The notes beneath the pieces are model-generated. The model saw only the letters and a list, made by a program, of their open reading frames with translations, was not told the DNA's origin and did not search any database. The position numbers and the translations under genes are program-made. From Zeugodacus cucurbitae (Eukaryota; Arthropoda; Insecta; Diptera; Tephritidae), in contig NC_071671.1 of the NCBI RefSeq assembly GCF_028554725.1, positions 46,638,501 to 46,702,500 on the forward strand: a stretch of 64,000 nucleotides of DNA, read 5' to 3'. Of this stretch, positions 32,401-43,620 are shown in pieces (the first letter of the stretch is position 1; the number at the start of each line of letters is the position of its first letter).

Positions 32401-35075
32401 ACAATTAATATTGTGGATTTAGCTTTGTAAAAATAACACTGTCCAACAGCATTTTTGGAACAGAATAGCGACCCAATAATTCTGAAAGGGTATGTTGAGT
32501 AGATCATTTTTGTAGAACAAACTTATGGTCCAGCACGTCTGAGTTTTTTTTACAGTGGGTCAAAGTTTTCATTTTTTGGTCGAAGGGAGAATTATACTAT
32601 ATGAAAAAAATGTTGTAAGTTAATGTCTGAGAGAATTCTTATGGTCAGAGTTGTATTGTGGAATTGTATGAGGATTATTTTTGTGGAAGATCTTAACCCT
32701 CTAACTGGTTTCTTTATGGGTCAATTTGACACTTTTTTTGAGAAAATCAAAAAATATCCTTTAAAAAAGGACATTTAAGGATTAAAATATTCTACGAAAA
32801 TGTTTGGCGGATAATTTCAGTGGGGGTCACCAAAGACACCATTGTTGTAAATAAAGCTCTTTACGATTGATAAAACAATTTTAATTTTGTTTTAATAGTG
32901 ATATATTATATATTTATATTTTTGCTTCAGCAGTAGTAGGACAATGGATTAAAGATTAAACTTAATATGCTTTCCTGTATTTAGCTTGACGTGAATGTTC
33001 CGATGTGTCAAGGTTTCTGTGCAAGCCCCATACGTATTCAGCAAGCATTACAGTTTGGGATTTCCCTTTGAATTTTTCTTCCAATACCTTTATATCCTAA
33101 TGAAACCTTTCACCGTGTTCATCTGAAACCGCTCCAAGGTTTTCTTTAAAAAAATTGAGATGAGAGTGCAGAAAATGCAGCTTTAGTGACATCTTAACGC
33201 CAATATTGTTAAAACCGATTAGCATGCTTTCAATATTTTCTGCATAGTTTCCAAGGAATTCGGATATAACCAGCTGTATAAAGTCAAATGCTGTCTTTTG
33301 CATATCCGTCAGATGACCATAAAATTCTTCATCTTGTAATAATTTTCTTATATCGGATTCAACGAGCATTCCTAGAAAAGGTAGTTTACATAAAATGAAA
33401 TAAATTATTTCTTAAAACCGTATTTTACCTTCTTTTAATTTTGCTGCAGATAATCTGAGGAAAATTGTTTGAATGCGTTTGAAAGCATATCCTTGTGTAT
33501 TTAAGCTTTTAATAAAATTTTTCACTACGCCCAACTTAATATGCAGCGGTGGAAGTCAATATTGCAATCATTTTGAAGTCTGCGCATACTTCCCATTTAT
33601 ATTTATAGTATTCAATTTTATTTAAGAGATTTGAAATATTTGCGTATGTTTCCTCTTTTTTCGTGGAATACGCAACCGGTATTGATGGATGCTGATTTCC
33701 ATTGTGCAGTAAAACTGCTTTTAAGCTGTGTTTTGAACTATCTATAAATAATCGCCAAGCGGATAAGTCCAGTGGAAGCTTTAGATATGATGTTCTTTTT
33801 TTATATTAATTTAGTAAAAATCACACCCGATACGTATTGCTTAGTAAGTCAATTATGCTTAATTGTATCACACCCGATTTGTAAGTCACAGCTGACTTGA
33901 CGCGAGAACTCAGTGTTTGGGCCGGCCGAACTTGACGACGCTTTCACCTACTTTGTATATGTTGGCGTGTAATTTTGCCAATTAATCGTAAAGAGCTTTA
34001 TTTACAAAAATGGTGTGACTCCCACTGAAATTTTCCACCAAACATTTTCGTAGAATATTTTAATCCTTAAATGTCCTTTTTTAAAGGATATTTTTTGATT
34101 TTCAATACAACTCTGACCATAAGAATTCTCTCAGACATTAACTTACAGCATTTTTTTCTTATGGTATAATGCTCCTTTCGACCAAAAAATAAAAACTTTG
34201 ACCCACCGTTAAAAAAACTCAGACGTGCTGGACCATAAGTTTGTTCTACAAAAATGATCTACTCAACATACCCTTTCAGAATTATGGGGTGGCTATTCTG
34301 TTCCATTCAAAAAGTCTTCATTTGTTGGACAGTGTAATTTTCCAATATTTTAACTATTTGAAAAAACATTTTTCCTCAAAGATATGTCAGTGACTTCAAC
34401 GAATTGGTCACCTATATTGTGCTCATCGAATTTCTGCTCTTCAGTTGTGTTATTTGCTCACTGCTCTTTTGCATCAATATTGTGAGTACTGTATAATTCA
34501 TAAAACATATTCCTAATCTATCTGAATGTTTTATCATTGCTTTTCATTAGACGACCTCTACGGCAGAGAAGATTTCCATTGTCATGTATATTGGCACAAT
34601 GTTGTATGTGCTCTTCACTTACTACTGGCAAGCCAATGGTATATTAGAAATGGTACAGTTTGCTTCATATCAAATATAATATAAATTACTAAATAAAACA
34701 CTGTTAATTTATTTTGTTTTCTATTTTCTTTGCCTTAGAGCCTCCTTGTCTCTGATGCGGCTTACGAGATGCAATGGTACAATTGTAGTCCACGTTTTAA
34801 AAGAACTCTACTCATATTCATTGGACGAACGCAGAAACCATTACAGGTGGGTGCTATTGTAGAATAAATATATATAAATCCTGCAGATAAGAGGAACGCA
34901 AAAGCTATATTTTTCGAAAGTTGTAGAATAAATAATGTTTTTCATCTTGTAAAATTTTGCATTTTTACAGATCCGTGTTGGTCAGATGTATCCAATGACA
35001 ATGGAGGTATTTCAATCACTGCTAAATACATCGTACTCATATTTTACACTTTTGCATAATCTTTATAATGATTAG
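29488..35075 (+). CDS. Insect odorant receptor (7tm_6 family), seven exons
   Basis: Ligand-gated cation channel subunit of olfactory neurons, expected to work with the co-receptor Orco. Exons inferred from GT-AG sites and frame: 29488-29793, 29899-30037, 32080-32356, 34382-34481, 34551-34652, 34739-34846 and 34971-35075. They join without a break into 378 aa, a normal length for the family. About seven hydrophobic segments are visible (residues ~32-52, 60-82, 125-145, 170-205, 250-275, 282-306, and the C-terminal region). The end carries the family hallmark region: QKPLQIRVGQMYPMTMEVFQ followed by LLNTSYSYFTLL. The last three introns are phase 0 and short (69, 86, 124 bp), as in many insect receptors. 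Introns 2 and 3 (about 2 kb each) are swollen by transposons. I do not assign an orthologue. The gene looks intact. Confidence 0.9.
30570..31605 (+). repeat. DINE-1-like interspersed repeat, copy 4, in receptor intron 2
   Basis: Left end AAGTAAGGAAAGGCTAAG with the GTTCGG/CCGAAC hairpin, internal GGGCGTGG/CCACGCCC boxes, a (GGAC)n run at 31466-31486, and a right end with a damaged hairpin (GCAACTTTTGTTTC) before GAGAGTATAAAA. It shows internal deletions relative to copies 2 and 3. It lies in sense orientation within the odorant receptor transcript. Confidence 0.75.
32437..32873. repeat. Left terminal inverted repeat of the intron transposon
   Basis: Matches 33981-34334 in inverted orientation. 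For example, GTCCAGCACGTCTGAG (left) corresponds to CTCAGACGTGCTGGAC (right), and AGAGAATTCTTATGGTCAGAG corresponds in inverted form at about 34115-34135. It extends inward to the phrase AAAGCTCTTTACGATT. Confidence 0.8.
32962..33795 (-). pseudogene. Decayed transposon gene of the 'SDEHGERFH' family
   Basis: The minus strand shows, in order: SAWRLFIDSSKHSLKAVLLH, NGNQHPSIPVAYSTKKEETY, EYYKYKWEVCADFKMIAIL, then frame breaks. A 57-bp GT-AG intron (33372-33428) precisely joins KIKEG to MLVESDIRKLLQDEEF. Then follow SLKLHFLHSHLNFF and LGAVSDEHGERFH, with a stop in place of the next codon, and DIKVLEEKF. I recognise this as a protein family seen in many copies in arthropod and cnidarian genomes and widely taken to be transposon-derived. 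I know of no proven activity for it. The stop and frame breaks make this copy dead. Its position between long inverted repeats supports a transposon origin. Confidence 0.65.
33981..34334. repeat. Right terminal inverted repeat of the intron transposon
   Basis: Inverted counterpart of 32437-32873. It is shorter because a block present in the left arm between GAAAATCAAAAAATATCC and GTTGTATTG is missing here. Confidence 0.8.
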
Positions 35076-35655
35076 GGTATAAACTATATACGCATTAAGA
35101 AATTATTTATGGTGAACTATTTAATAACTTTTTGAAAAAAAAGAGATATGTTACTCTTCAACTTAATAAAATTTGTAGCATGATGTTTTATTGTTTTTAA
35201 TATTTTTTTCGGTAAAAGAGTATTATTCTTTGCATTGAACAATCATTGGATATGTCGTTATCACTACAGCTCTATAACCAGAATACGCAATTAGTTTACA
35301 TCAAACAAGTAATTTAGTTTTCTCTTATTGACACCATTTCTGCAAACAGCTAAAACTGAAAACTGAAAAAACCATCTCCTCACCACTTCAGCTTCTTCCT
35401 TTCTGAGATCCTTCCTGTCAGACTGATGGTTAAAGAAAGACATTTTATGTTTTGCGCCTTCCTTTCTTCCAATATTAACTAGAGAATGAGGAATGGAATG
35501 TTAAATCCAAGAATGATAGATAGATTTCAGATTTCGAAACAAGCTATTATTAAACTAATGACAACTTTTTAAACTGTCAAAATTTCATAGTGAATGTAAA
35601 TAAAGAAGAGAACCACAAGAGGTCAATATATGTATAAATGGCATTAAAATCTTTC
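35076..35655. other. 3' flank of the odorant receptor gene
   Basis: AT-rich. A candidate polyadenylation signal AATAAA (35165-35170) lies 90 bp after the receptor stop codon. Nothing else is recognisable. Confidence 0.45.
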
Positions 35656-35659
35656 ATAT

Positions 35660-36429
35660 GCAGTCGCGAAAACTCGAACACACGATAACTCGATCGTTCG
35701 GAAACTTGAACATTTTTTCTTCTCCATTGGCTACTTTAAAACTCGAACAAAAAATATCCATTATTTTATACGCGAAAACCATATACGATATACATACATA
35801 CAAATTCGTACTGTTGTATGTTAACGTGTCCACCTCAGTATCCAGCTAGAAGTTTTGCAACGGCCGATGCGTGCACTGTTGTTAGATGCGTATTGTTTTA
35901 TTGAAATTGGCCCCAAAAGGCTTCTTCTTGACAACGCACCTTCGCATCCAAACGAAGATAAATTAAAGTCTGAAGATGGCAACGATGTTTTTGCCTCCGA
36001 ATGTCACTTTGATTCAACCAATGGATCAAAACGCAATAAGAATAACAAAGTTACATTATCGAAACTCTGTTTTGGCAGCCATTTTCATCGATGAATCAAT
36101 GAAAAAAATTAACTTGAGGGACACTGTTACATTTTTGGATAGATCTTGGAATAAGTTGGGGCAAGATACTTTGATGAAGTGCTGGAAAAATATTTTAAAC
36201 TTTGCCAACCTGGAAGACGATGACGAAGATGATGTTCCGCTTAATGTTTTGAAAAACCAAATGGAAGCAGAGGCTAAAGAATTGGAAAAACTCATGTATA
36301 ACAACAACACATTTTTACTAGGTTACTTTTACAAAAGAAGAAATAAATAACTGGAATAAAGACCTGATTGAAGAGGAAGCCATTGAAGAAAGCAATTCTG
36401 AAGATGAATATTTAAGAAAACAAAAATAA
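35660..36429 (+). pseudogene. pogo/Tigger-type (DDE_1) transposase relic
   Basis: The C-terminal part of a CENP-B/pogo-like transposase survives in three frames. First is LLLDNAPSHPNEDKLKSEDG (about 35922-35980) with a catalytic D. After a frameshift come MFLPPNVTLIQPMDQNAI, WNKLGQDTLMKCWKNIL and an acidic stretch (EDDDEDDVP). A second frameshift leads to FTKEEINNWNKDLIEEEAI, ending at a stop at 36427-36429. The DNA just upstream (35660-35760) starts CAGTCGCGAAAACTCGAAC and repeats ACTCGA phrases, which looks like a left terminal repeat of this group. The N-terminal DNA-binding half and the right end are missing. Confidence 0.75.
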
Positions 36430-39213
36430 AAATGTTCGAATAAACTAGTGATGAGTCACTAAACATCAAACCATATTCTAATATTTTGAATTATGCAAGA
36501 AAAATATAACAATCTTACGTTTTAATATCGTATATTTACTTTTTCATTCGAACGATTTTTACCATCTCAATCTGATCCTAATACGAACAGGAAACTTTTG
36601 CAATTTTATAAGGACCCTTCCTCCATCTTAAGGTTCTAACTCCTATTATTCATCATGGACCTACAAGTTTTAAGCCACCTTCGAATTACTGCTTATTAAG
36701 CAAACACTCAGAGATTCAAGATTGTCTGCTGAGGAAGTTCTTAAAAAAATTTTCCCTAACATTAGTTGTTTTTAAATCGGCTGGCTTCGAACTCATGAAT
36801 CACCAGTATCATCAGTACTTCGTTTAGCTTCAAGGTTCCGCTGTTAAATATTTTGGTTGAATTTCTCGGTGAATCATATCAAATGTGGTCACATATGCTG
36901 CAATGTGTGATTGATTTAAAACTCGAATTCTTCGAAATGCAGTGACTCCAATTCACCAGTTTCACCATAACTTTCTAAGGCCAAGTCTGCCAAATATTTT
37001 AAACAAAAACATAAAATGCAACAATGTTATTAAGTTTCTAATTAGTGGGATGGACTCTTCTTGCAAAGGCTTCCGCGTTCAGCTTCTTTGGTATTCCAGC
37101 CACATTTTACAGTGCTTACATACAAACACTTTCGCATATGTGTACGTGTGTCTAATATCAGAGCGACTGCATTGTCCGGTTTTGCTTGTCCACACGCATA
37201 ATTTTTACGATCGCAACAAAATTGCTAGGTGCAAACTTTATCGTTCACATAATTGGCAATAATTATAGGCTAAATGTTGAAATCGGGAAATAAATTATTA
37301 GAAATATACTCTAATATTGATATATCGACTTATAAAAAATAAAAATTATCAGACTACTTTTGAAAGGATAAGGTCATTATTGGCGAAAAATTCCATTAAT
37401 TCCTAAATTAAACTTTATACCTTGAGGTGACTATTTTTTAATCAGCAGACCAATAAAGAAACTTTACCCCATAACTCACAAAATCTTCTTCCTTATTAGT
37501 TGCGGTAATATTAGTTCATTGTCCTTTAAATGAAAAGCGCTCGTGTATGTATGTCATCGCTTCTATCTCTTCTCGTCTATTTTTCGCCTATAAAATCAGT
37601 TTTACGATCACCAGGCACCGCATCGTCTCAACTGATTTACTTGTGTCTACTAAATACTCCGCAAAGGCCAGGGAAAGCCGCCCATAAACCCACCATACGT
37701 CTCGATAGCTGCAAATGAGCGGAATAATGCAGTACAACAAAGAGCTCAGTCAGGTTTAGTAGACATTATATACCAGTGGATGCGCTTCTGTGGCTTGTCT
37801 TTATGCCGTTTTGCTTACCAGTTTTATATTTATCTTTTTATGGCTGAATTATAATGATGCCGGCAACTTTGTTGCATGCCTTGACTGCAACAGCTTCTAT
37901 TCATTCAAGCAGCCGGCTGAGTTATGCGTGTTCGGTATGCCGTTTTGTGGTCTTCACGTCAAGGGAATGTTTTAATTTAAAATTTAATATTACATTCAAT
38001 TGAATTATGGACTTAAAATATCTTACAATAACTGTTGCAGCAACTTAGCAGAGAAGGAATCTCACTTCTTATTGAAAGAGTTTTAAAATCTTACATACAA
38101 AGCCCACGACTGCAATTTTGCGTAGATACTATATAAATAGTCTTTCGCTGGCTTTGTGTTATCAGCAATATGCATCCTATTTCAATTCAATTTGTAGTAA
38201 TTAGCATGTGGTAGTATTCTATTTTTAAACCCAATTAAAAGAAATCCCAAAAAACGAGCTGTTTCGACAGGATCGGACCACAGGGAGAGGGGTTTAGAAA
38301 AGTTGGGTTTAGTGGACATGCAAAGAAATGGAAAAATAAAAAATAGTGTCATGCGGAGACTCATTGCTTGTTGGACATGTATATGGCATGTCGGGGTTTA
38401 GCCTAAATGTGTAAAAGTTTGGCTCCGGTTTCGGTCGCTCGTCGCCTGCAATGGGTGGTAGTTTGACTCCAAGTCAGTGAAAAGTAGTCGAAGAAGTTGT
38501 TAATGGCTCCACTGTGATTGGCGTTTAAAGTCTGAAGTGTCTGAAGTTGTCTGGAGTTGTTTGCATCCGAAGTCTGAAGGGAGTTTTGTTCGTTGTTCCA
38601 AACATACTATAAGAATAACCTCGTGATGCGCCAGGGAGGTGGTTGTGCTTCAAACAGATGTCTATGTCTGTCGGCATGGTTTCGACGAAAACAGAACACG
38701 AAACTACCTCTTATCGCATATGCAGTCAGGTCCCAGGTTTTGGCCCAATGTAAATCCGAAGAATGAGGTAATAGAGCAACCCTGCTTAACACACAATAAA
38801 TCAGCGTTAGATCGCTCTTGGCCGGATAAATTTTATCGTTCAACGACTACACTAATAAATAGATCATGGTTTTGTGAACATCTTTTTTGTTATACAATTT
38901 CATAATTCATAATATTAAAGAAGTTTATTAATGTTTCAGTATTGTTCAGACCTTTTCATCGTTCCGATTTCAGCACAAAGTTCTAAATGAGCTAACTACG
39001 ACTAGATAGATACAAAAATGTCTAGTTGAGTACAAAAACATATAGTTGGTGAATAGATCATTATAGGCCACTTGTTTGCTCGATTCGCCACTTTCGCTGG
39101 ATAGTAATAATATGTTATCAACAAATCATATCCTTCCATTCTTGATAAGCCAGATTTAGCTTCGGAGAATACGAAGCCGTTCGATTGAGATTTTATGAAA
39201 TATCCCTTAAATA
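36430..39213. other. Intergenic, no gene recognised
   Basis: About 2.8 kb of AT-rich DNA with short chance frames (for example around 37530-37975 and 38607-38905), none with a recognisable domain or splice-linked partner. Confidence 0.45.
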
Positions 39214-41229
39214 TGTGATTGGCGTTGCAACCGTTTAGCCGGTTATAGCGAATCGACGATAGTGCGCCATCTCTCTCTCTCCTTCGCAGTTCGGCGCCAG
39301 TTGGAGATCCCAAGTGTAACCAGGTCGCTCTCCACCTGGTCCCTCCAACGGAGTGGAGGCCTTCCCCTTCCTCGGCTTCCTCCGGCGGGTACTGCATCGA
39401 ACACTTTCAGGTCTGGAGTGTTTTCGTCCATTCGGACAACATGACCTAGCCAGCGTAGCCGCTGTCTTTTTATTCGCTGAACTATGTCAATGTCGTCGTA
39501 TAACTCGTACAGCTCATCGTTCCATCGTCTGCGGTATTCGCCGTTGCCAATGTTCTTAGGACCATAAATCTTGCGCAAAATTTTCCTCTCGAAAACTCCT
39601 AGTGTCGTCTCATCTGATGTTGACATCGTCCAAGCTTCTGCACCGTAGAGCAGGACGGGAATGATAAGCGACTTGTAGAGCTTGATTTTGGTTCGTCGAG
39701 AGAGGACTTTACTGTTCAATTGCCTACTCAGTCCAAAGTAGCACCTGTTGGCAAGAGTTATTCTGCGCTGGATTTCGAGGCTGACATTGTTCGTATTGTT
39801 GATGCTGGTTCCCAGGTTTACGAAATTATCTACGACCTCGAAGTTATGACTGTCAACAGTGACGTGGGAACCAAGGCGCGAATGCGCCGACTGTTTGTTT
39901 GATGACAGGAGATATTTCGTCTTGTCCTCATTCACCTCCAGACCCATTCGCTTCGCCTCCTTATCCATGCGGATAAAAGCAGAACAAACGGCGCGGTTGT
40001 TGCTTCCGATGATATCAATATCATCGGCGTACGCCAGGAGCTGTACACTCTTGCAGAAGATTGTACCTTCTCGGTTTAGCTCTGCAGCTCTTATAATTTT
40101 TTCCAGCATCAGGTTAAAGAAGTCTCACGATAGTGAGTCACCTTGTCTGAAACCTCGTTTGGCATCGAACGGCTCGGAGAGGTCCTTCCCAATCATGACG
40201 GAGCTTTTGGTGTTGCTCAACGTCAATTTACACAGCCGTATTAGTTTTGCGGGGATACCAAATTCAGACATCGCGGCGTAGAGGCAACTCCTTTTCGTGC
40301 TGTCGAAAGCAGCTTTAAAATCGACAAAAAGGTGGTGTGTGTCGATCCTCTTTTCACGGGTCTTCTCCAAGATTTGGCGCATGGTGAATATCTGGTCAGT
40401 TGTCGATTTTCCAGGTCTAAAGCCACACTGAGAAGGTCCAATCAGTTCGTTGACGGTGGGCTTTAGTCTTTCACACAGTACGCTCGATAGAACCTTGTAT
40501 GCGATATTTAGGAGGCTGATCCCGCGGTAATTGGTGCAGATTGTGGGATCTCCCTTTTTATGGATTGGGCAGAGCACACTGAGATTCCAATCGTCAGGCA
40601 TGCTTTCTTCCGACCATATTCTGCAAAGAAGCTGATGCATGCACCTTATCAGTTCTTCGCCGCCGTATTTGAATAGTTCTGCCGGTAATCTGTCGGCCCC
40701 CGCTGCTTTGTTGTTCTTCAAGCGGGTAATTGCTATTCGAATTTCTTCATGGTCGGGTAATGGAACATCTGTTCCATCGTCATCGATTGGGGGATCGGGT
40801 TCGCCATCTCCTGGTGTTGTACTCTCACTGCCATTCAGCAGGTCGGAGAAGTGTTCCCTCCATAATCCCAGTATGCCCTGGACATCGGTTACCAGATTAC
40901 CACCTTGGTCTCTACATGAGGATGCTCCGGTCTTGAAACCTTCGTTAAGTCGCTTCATTTTTTCATAAAATTTTCGAGCATTATTTTTCATTGGGGGTGT
41001 TTTTATGTGGTGGGTCTCAAACCCTACGCACAACCGCATAAGCGGGCTTCGCCTTCTCACTTTAGCTCGCCTTCAAACGGATGTCTGTTGGCTACCCAGA
41101 GGATACTTGGTCTAAAACCGGAAGTCGTGAGCTGCTTGAACCATGTGGAGAAGAATCGTTTCTGGCCACTCCCAAGTGAATGACAATCAAAAACTTTCCT
41201 CACTTGCGTGAACTTCTACACATGGTCCC
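39214..41229 (-). mobile_element. RTE-like non-LTR retrotransposon, copy E, longest in the window
   Basis: Minus-strand coding covers nearly the whole RT domain plus the C-terminal region. The first frame (41060-40125) holds ARKFYEKMKRLNEGF, ADRLPAELFKYGGEELIRCM, YRGISLLNIAYKVLSSVL, motif A FVDFKAAFDS and motif B GFRQGDSLS. A TGC-to-TGA change then makes a stop. The second frame (40109-39243) continues LEKIIRAAELN, YADDIDIIG and LGHVVRM. No endonuclease domain is seen upstream; instead about 170 bp of non-coding DNA precede the RT. Imperfect repeats ATCCCTTAAATA (39202-39213) and ATCCTCTTAAATA (41230-41242) may be the target duplication, so the ends are tentative. Confidence 0.82.
39243..41060 (-). 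pseudogene. Reverse transcriptase ORF of copy E, one nonsense change
   Basis: RT fingers, palm and C-terminal region with the catalytic triplet present (D in FVDFKAAFD, DD in YADD). It is broken by one stop codon after GFRQGDSLS near 40124 and by a one-base loss near the 3' end that changes the last residues (VDSL instead of VDSAITG). Otherwise it is almost identical to the frames in copies A and D. Confidence 0.82.
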
Positions 41230-41242
41230 ATCCTCTTAAATA

Positions 41243-42877
41243 ACTTATCGCTATTATAGTCGAGGTTTTCAAAGTATGGAAAACTTAATTATTTATTGAC
41301 TTGTTTTGGCTCTAAAGAATCCTATAATTATAAGTGACAATAAAAAGGTTTTTAAATGAAAAATATGTTGTTTTTTAAACTGTCCGGCTTAATTTTGAGA
41401 GGTTATCACATAGTGCAAAGCAACGGTGAAATTTGCTATAAAAAATCCGCATAATTCCACTGATAATTACGATTAATCTACAAAATGGCCAATCACTGCG
41501 TATTAAGCTGCAGGACAATTGTGTAAATACTCGATGACAGATTTGACAAATAAAAAGCGAAACTCCCCTAGCTTTTCCCTTTCAGTGCGATAAAATGCCA
41601 ACATGTGGCGCTGGTGATAGGCATAAGCCGTAAACAACTACAGTAATGCGCACAATAATAATAACGATAAAAGTAGAGGCAAATAAAACTGCAAAAAAAT
41701 GCCGGAAAAATAAAATAAATAAAAATGTATGTATGTGGACTTAAGGTAGGCGTATGCGCGAGCATGTAACGGTAAAAACGTTAACGTACAATAAAATTCC
41801 GCATTAATGCCACTTACTCGAGCGTTATACCGCAAAAAGCACAAAGGCAAACACAACGAGCAAAAACACACATGCAATACAGAGCTACGAACTGTCACAA
41901 GCAAAGCCGGCTAGCCGGGCTGCTGGTCAATCACATTTCGCTAACAACAATGGCGCAGGATAACAGGACAACAGCACAGCAGGACAGCCGCGCCACCGTG
42001 TTGTTGGTATATTGGTGGCCAGCAAGCGGGTTGTCACAAGTCGGAGTGTGAGATAAATATTTTCTGCAAACATTTGCACAAAAATCGGCATAAAGCAGAA
42101 GGCAGTGGGCAGGCAAAAGGACAACAGACGAGTGGAGATGGGTGATAACGGAAGCCACTGGACACACGCGGTCGCTGTGTAAACAATATCGATGTACCAA
42201 TCTGCATTAGGTTGGTTCTTAAAACATAAATAGAAGATTTTCTTTGGTCCACTCTACGCTCATAATCGTTAACATTACTTTGTCTAGAAGTAAAATGAGC
42301 ATCATATATTGGAAAGCATACATGCAGAATTTACTAGACAGATAGCTGTTAAACCTGTTAAGTAAATACATCTGTTTGGCATTTACCTCGAGTTATGAAA
42401 AGTCTTGGCTCCCATAGAGATCGAGCCACATACAAATCTCTGTTAAGGGTACTAACCATAACTGGAATACAGTAGACGTTTTGTCACTCTAATAGCTCTC
42501 AATTTATTGATCTGAAAGTGAAGGATTTGAACACCTAAGACTAATAAATTTAAAGAATTACAATATAAACTAATCCCCCATCCACCATATTGATCACGTT
42601 TGGACCATATGGTCTGTTTCTCATATTTAAAGTCAACAAGTGCTTAGCTGGAAAATGATTTCGAACTTCTCACTACCTAACCGGTATCTAATAAATGGTT
42701 TGGAAATATCGTGTTTCAGGCAACATTCTTACAGTTCTACTGTGAAATCATCTTCAGCGTTTAAGCTTTTTCCGATACGTTTTGAATGAACCCACGCTTT
42801 CTTGCATATTGAAAATTTAATTTGACATGGTTACCAAAGCGATATCTTGGTTCCTCTAGTCAATATCAGTAAAAGAC
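41243..42877. other. Intergenic, no gene recognised
   Basis: Mixed composition. 41.6-42.25 kb is less AT-rich with overlapping chance frames on the minus strand and no domain. The rest is AT-rich. Confidence 0.45.
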
Positions 42878-43620
42878 AAGTAAGGAAGGGCAAAGTTCGG
42901 ATTTAACCGAACATTTTATACCCTCGCAATTTATTGAAGAAATTGTATTTACATAACACACAAATTTACCCATAAAGTCGGCATAAAGTTTAAAAGAATA
43001 ACGAAAATCGTTATATATAGTACATATATGAAGGCTGGGGTAATTCCTGAATCGATTTCATTCATTTCACCAGCAAGGTACATATATATTTTTTGAAAAA
43101 CCTATAATTAGGTATATGAGATGTTATTATCCGATTTTAATAATTTTTGGAACAGAACACAATTAGAAGAAAACAATTTCCTCTGAATTACATTAAATTA
43201 TCTAAGAAATTTACCCATATTTTCGGTTAAAATTTACCCTTAGGCGCTGAGTTCAACATGTTCGATATCTGGGGCCTTGAAAAGTTATGGTCCATTTTCG
43301 ACAATTTTTTCACAAGTGAAGCCAGAGGTGATATGCACTATTTGTGTAAAGTTTTATTCCGCTAGCTTCATGGGTTCCTTATGTTTACATTATAAAGTGA
43401 GGGAATCAGATTGAATTCAAAATTGAGTTATAAAGAAAGTAGTAGTGGTTGTGAACCGATTTCGCCCATTTCGTATTATCAGGGTGTCAAGAAAATATTA
43501 TATACCGAATTTCATTGAAATCTGTCGAGTAGTTCCTGAGATATGGTTTTTGACCCATAAGTGGGCGATGCCACGCCATTTTCCTGAGTGTAGCTTACTT
43601 CTGCTATTTCTTCTGTAGAT
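42878..43620 (+). repeat. DINE-1-like interspersed repeat, copy 5 (3'-truncated)
   Basis: Left end AAGTAAGGAAGGGCAAAG with a decayed hairpin (GTTCGGATTTAACCGAAC) and TTTTATACCCTCGCAA. It runs through the CGGCATAAAGT and CCACGCC blocks and stops around CTGAGTGTAGC. The microsatellite and right end are missing. Confidence 0.72.

Larger units (their letters stand above)
32437..34334 (-). mobile_element. 1.9-kb DNA transposon with long terminal inverted repeats, in receptor intron 3
   Basis: The left arm (32437-32873) and right arm (33981-34334) are inverted copies. The outer tips read CACTGTCCAACA and its complement, and both flanks carry TAA (32434-32436, 34335-34337), consistent with a 2-3 bp target duplication. 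The right arm lacks a block of about 80 bp that the left arm has. The interior carries a decayed minus-strand gene (separate entry). Removing the element would leave an ordinary receptor intron of about 125 bp. Superfamily is not established; a TAA-type duplication would fit PIF/Harbinger or Tc1-like targets. Confidence 0.8.
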
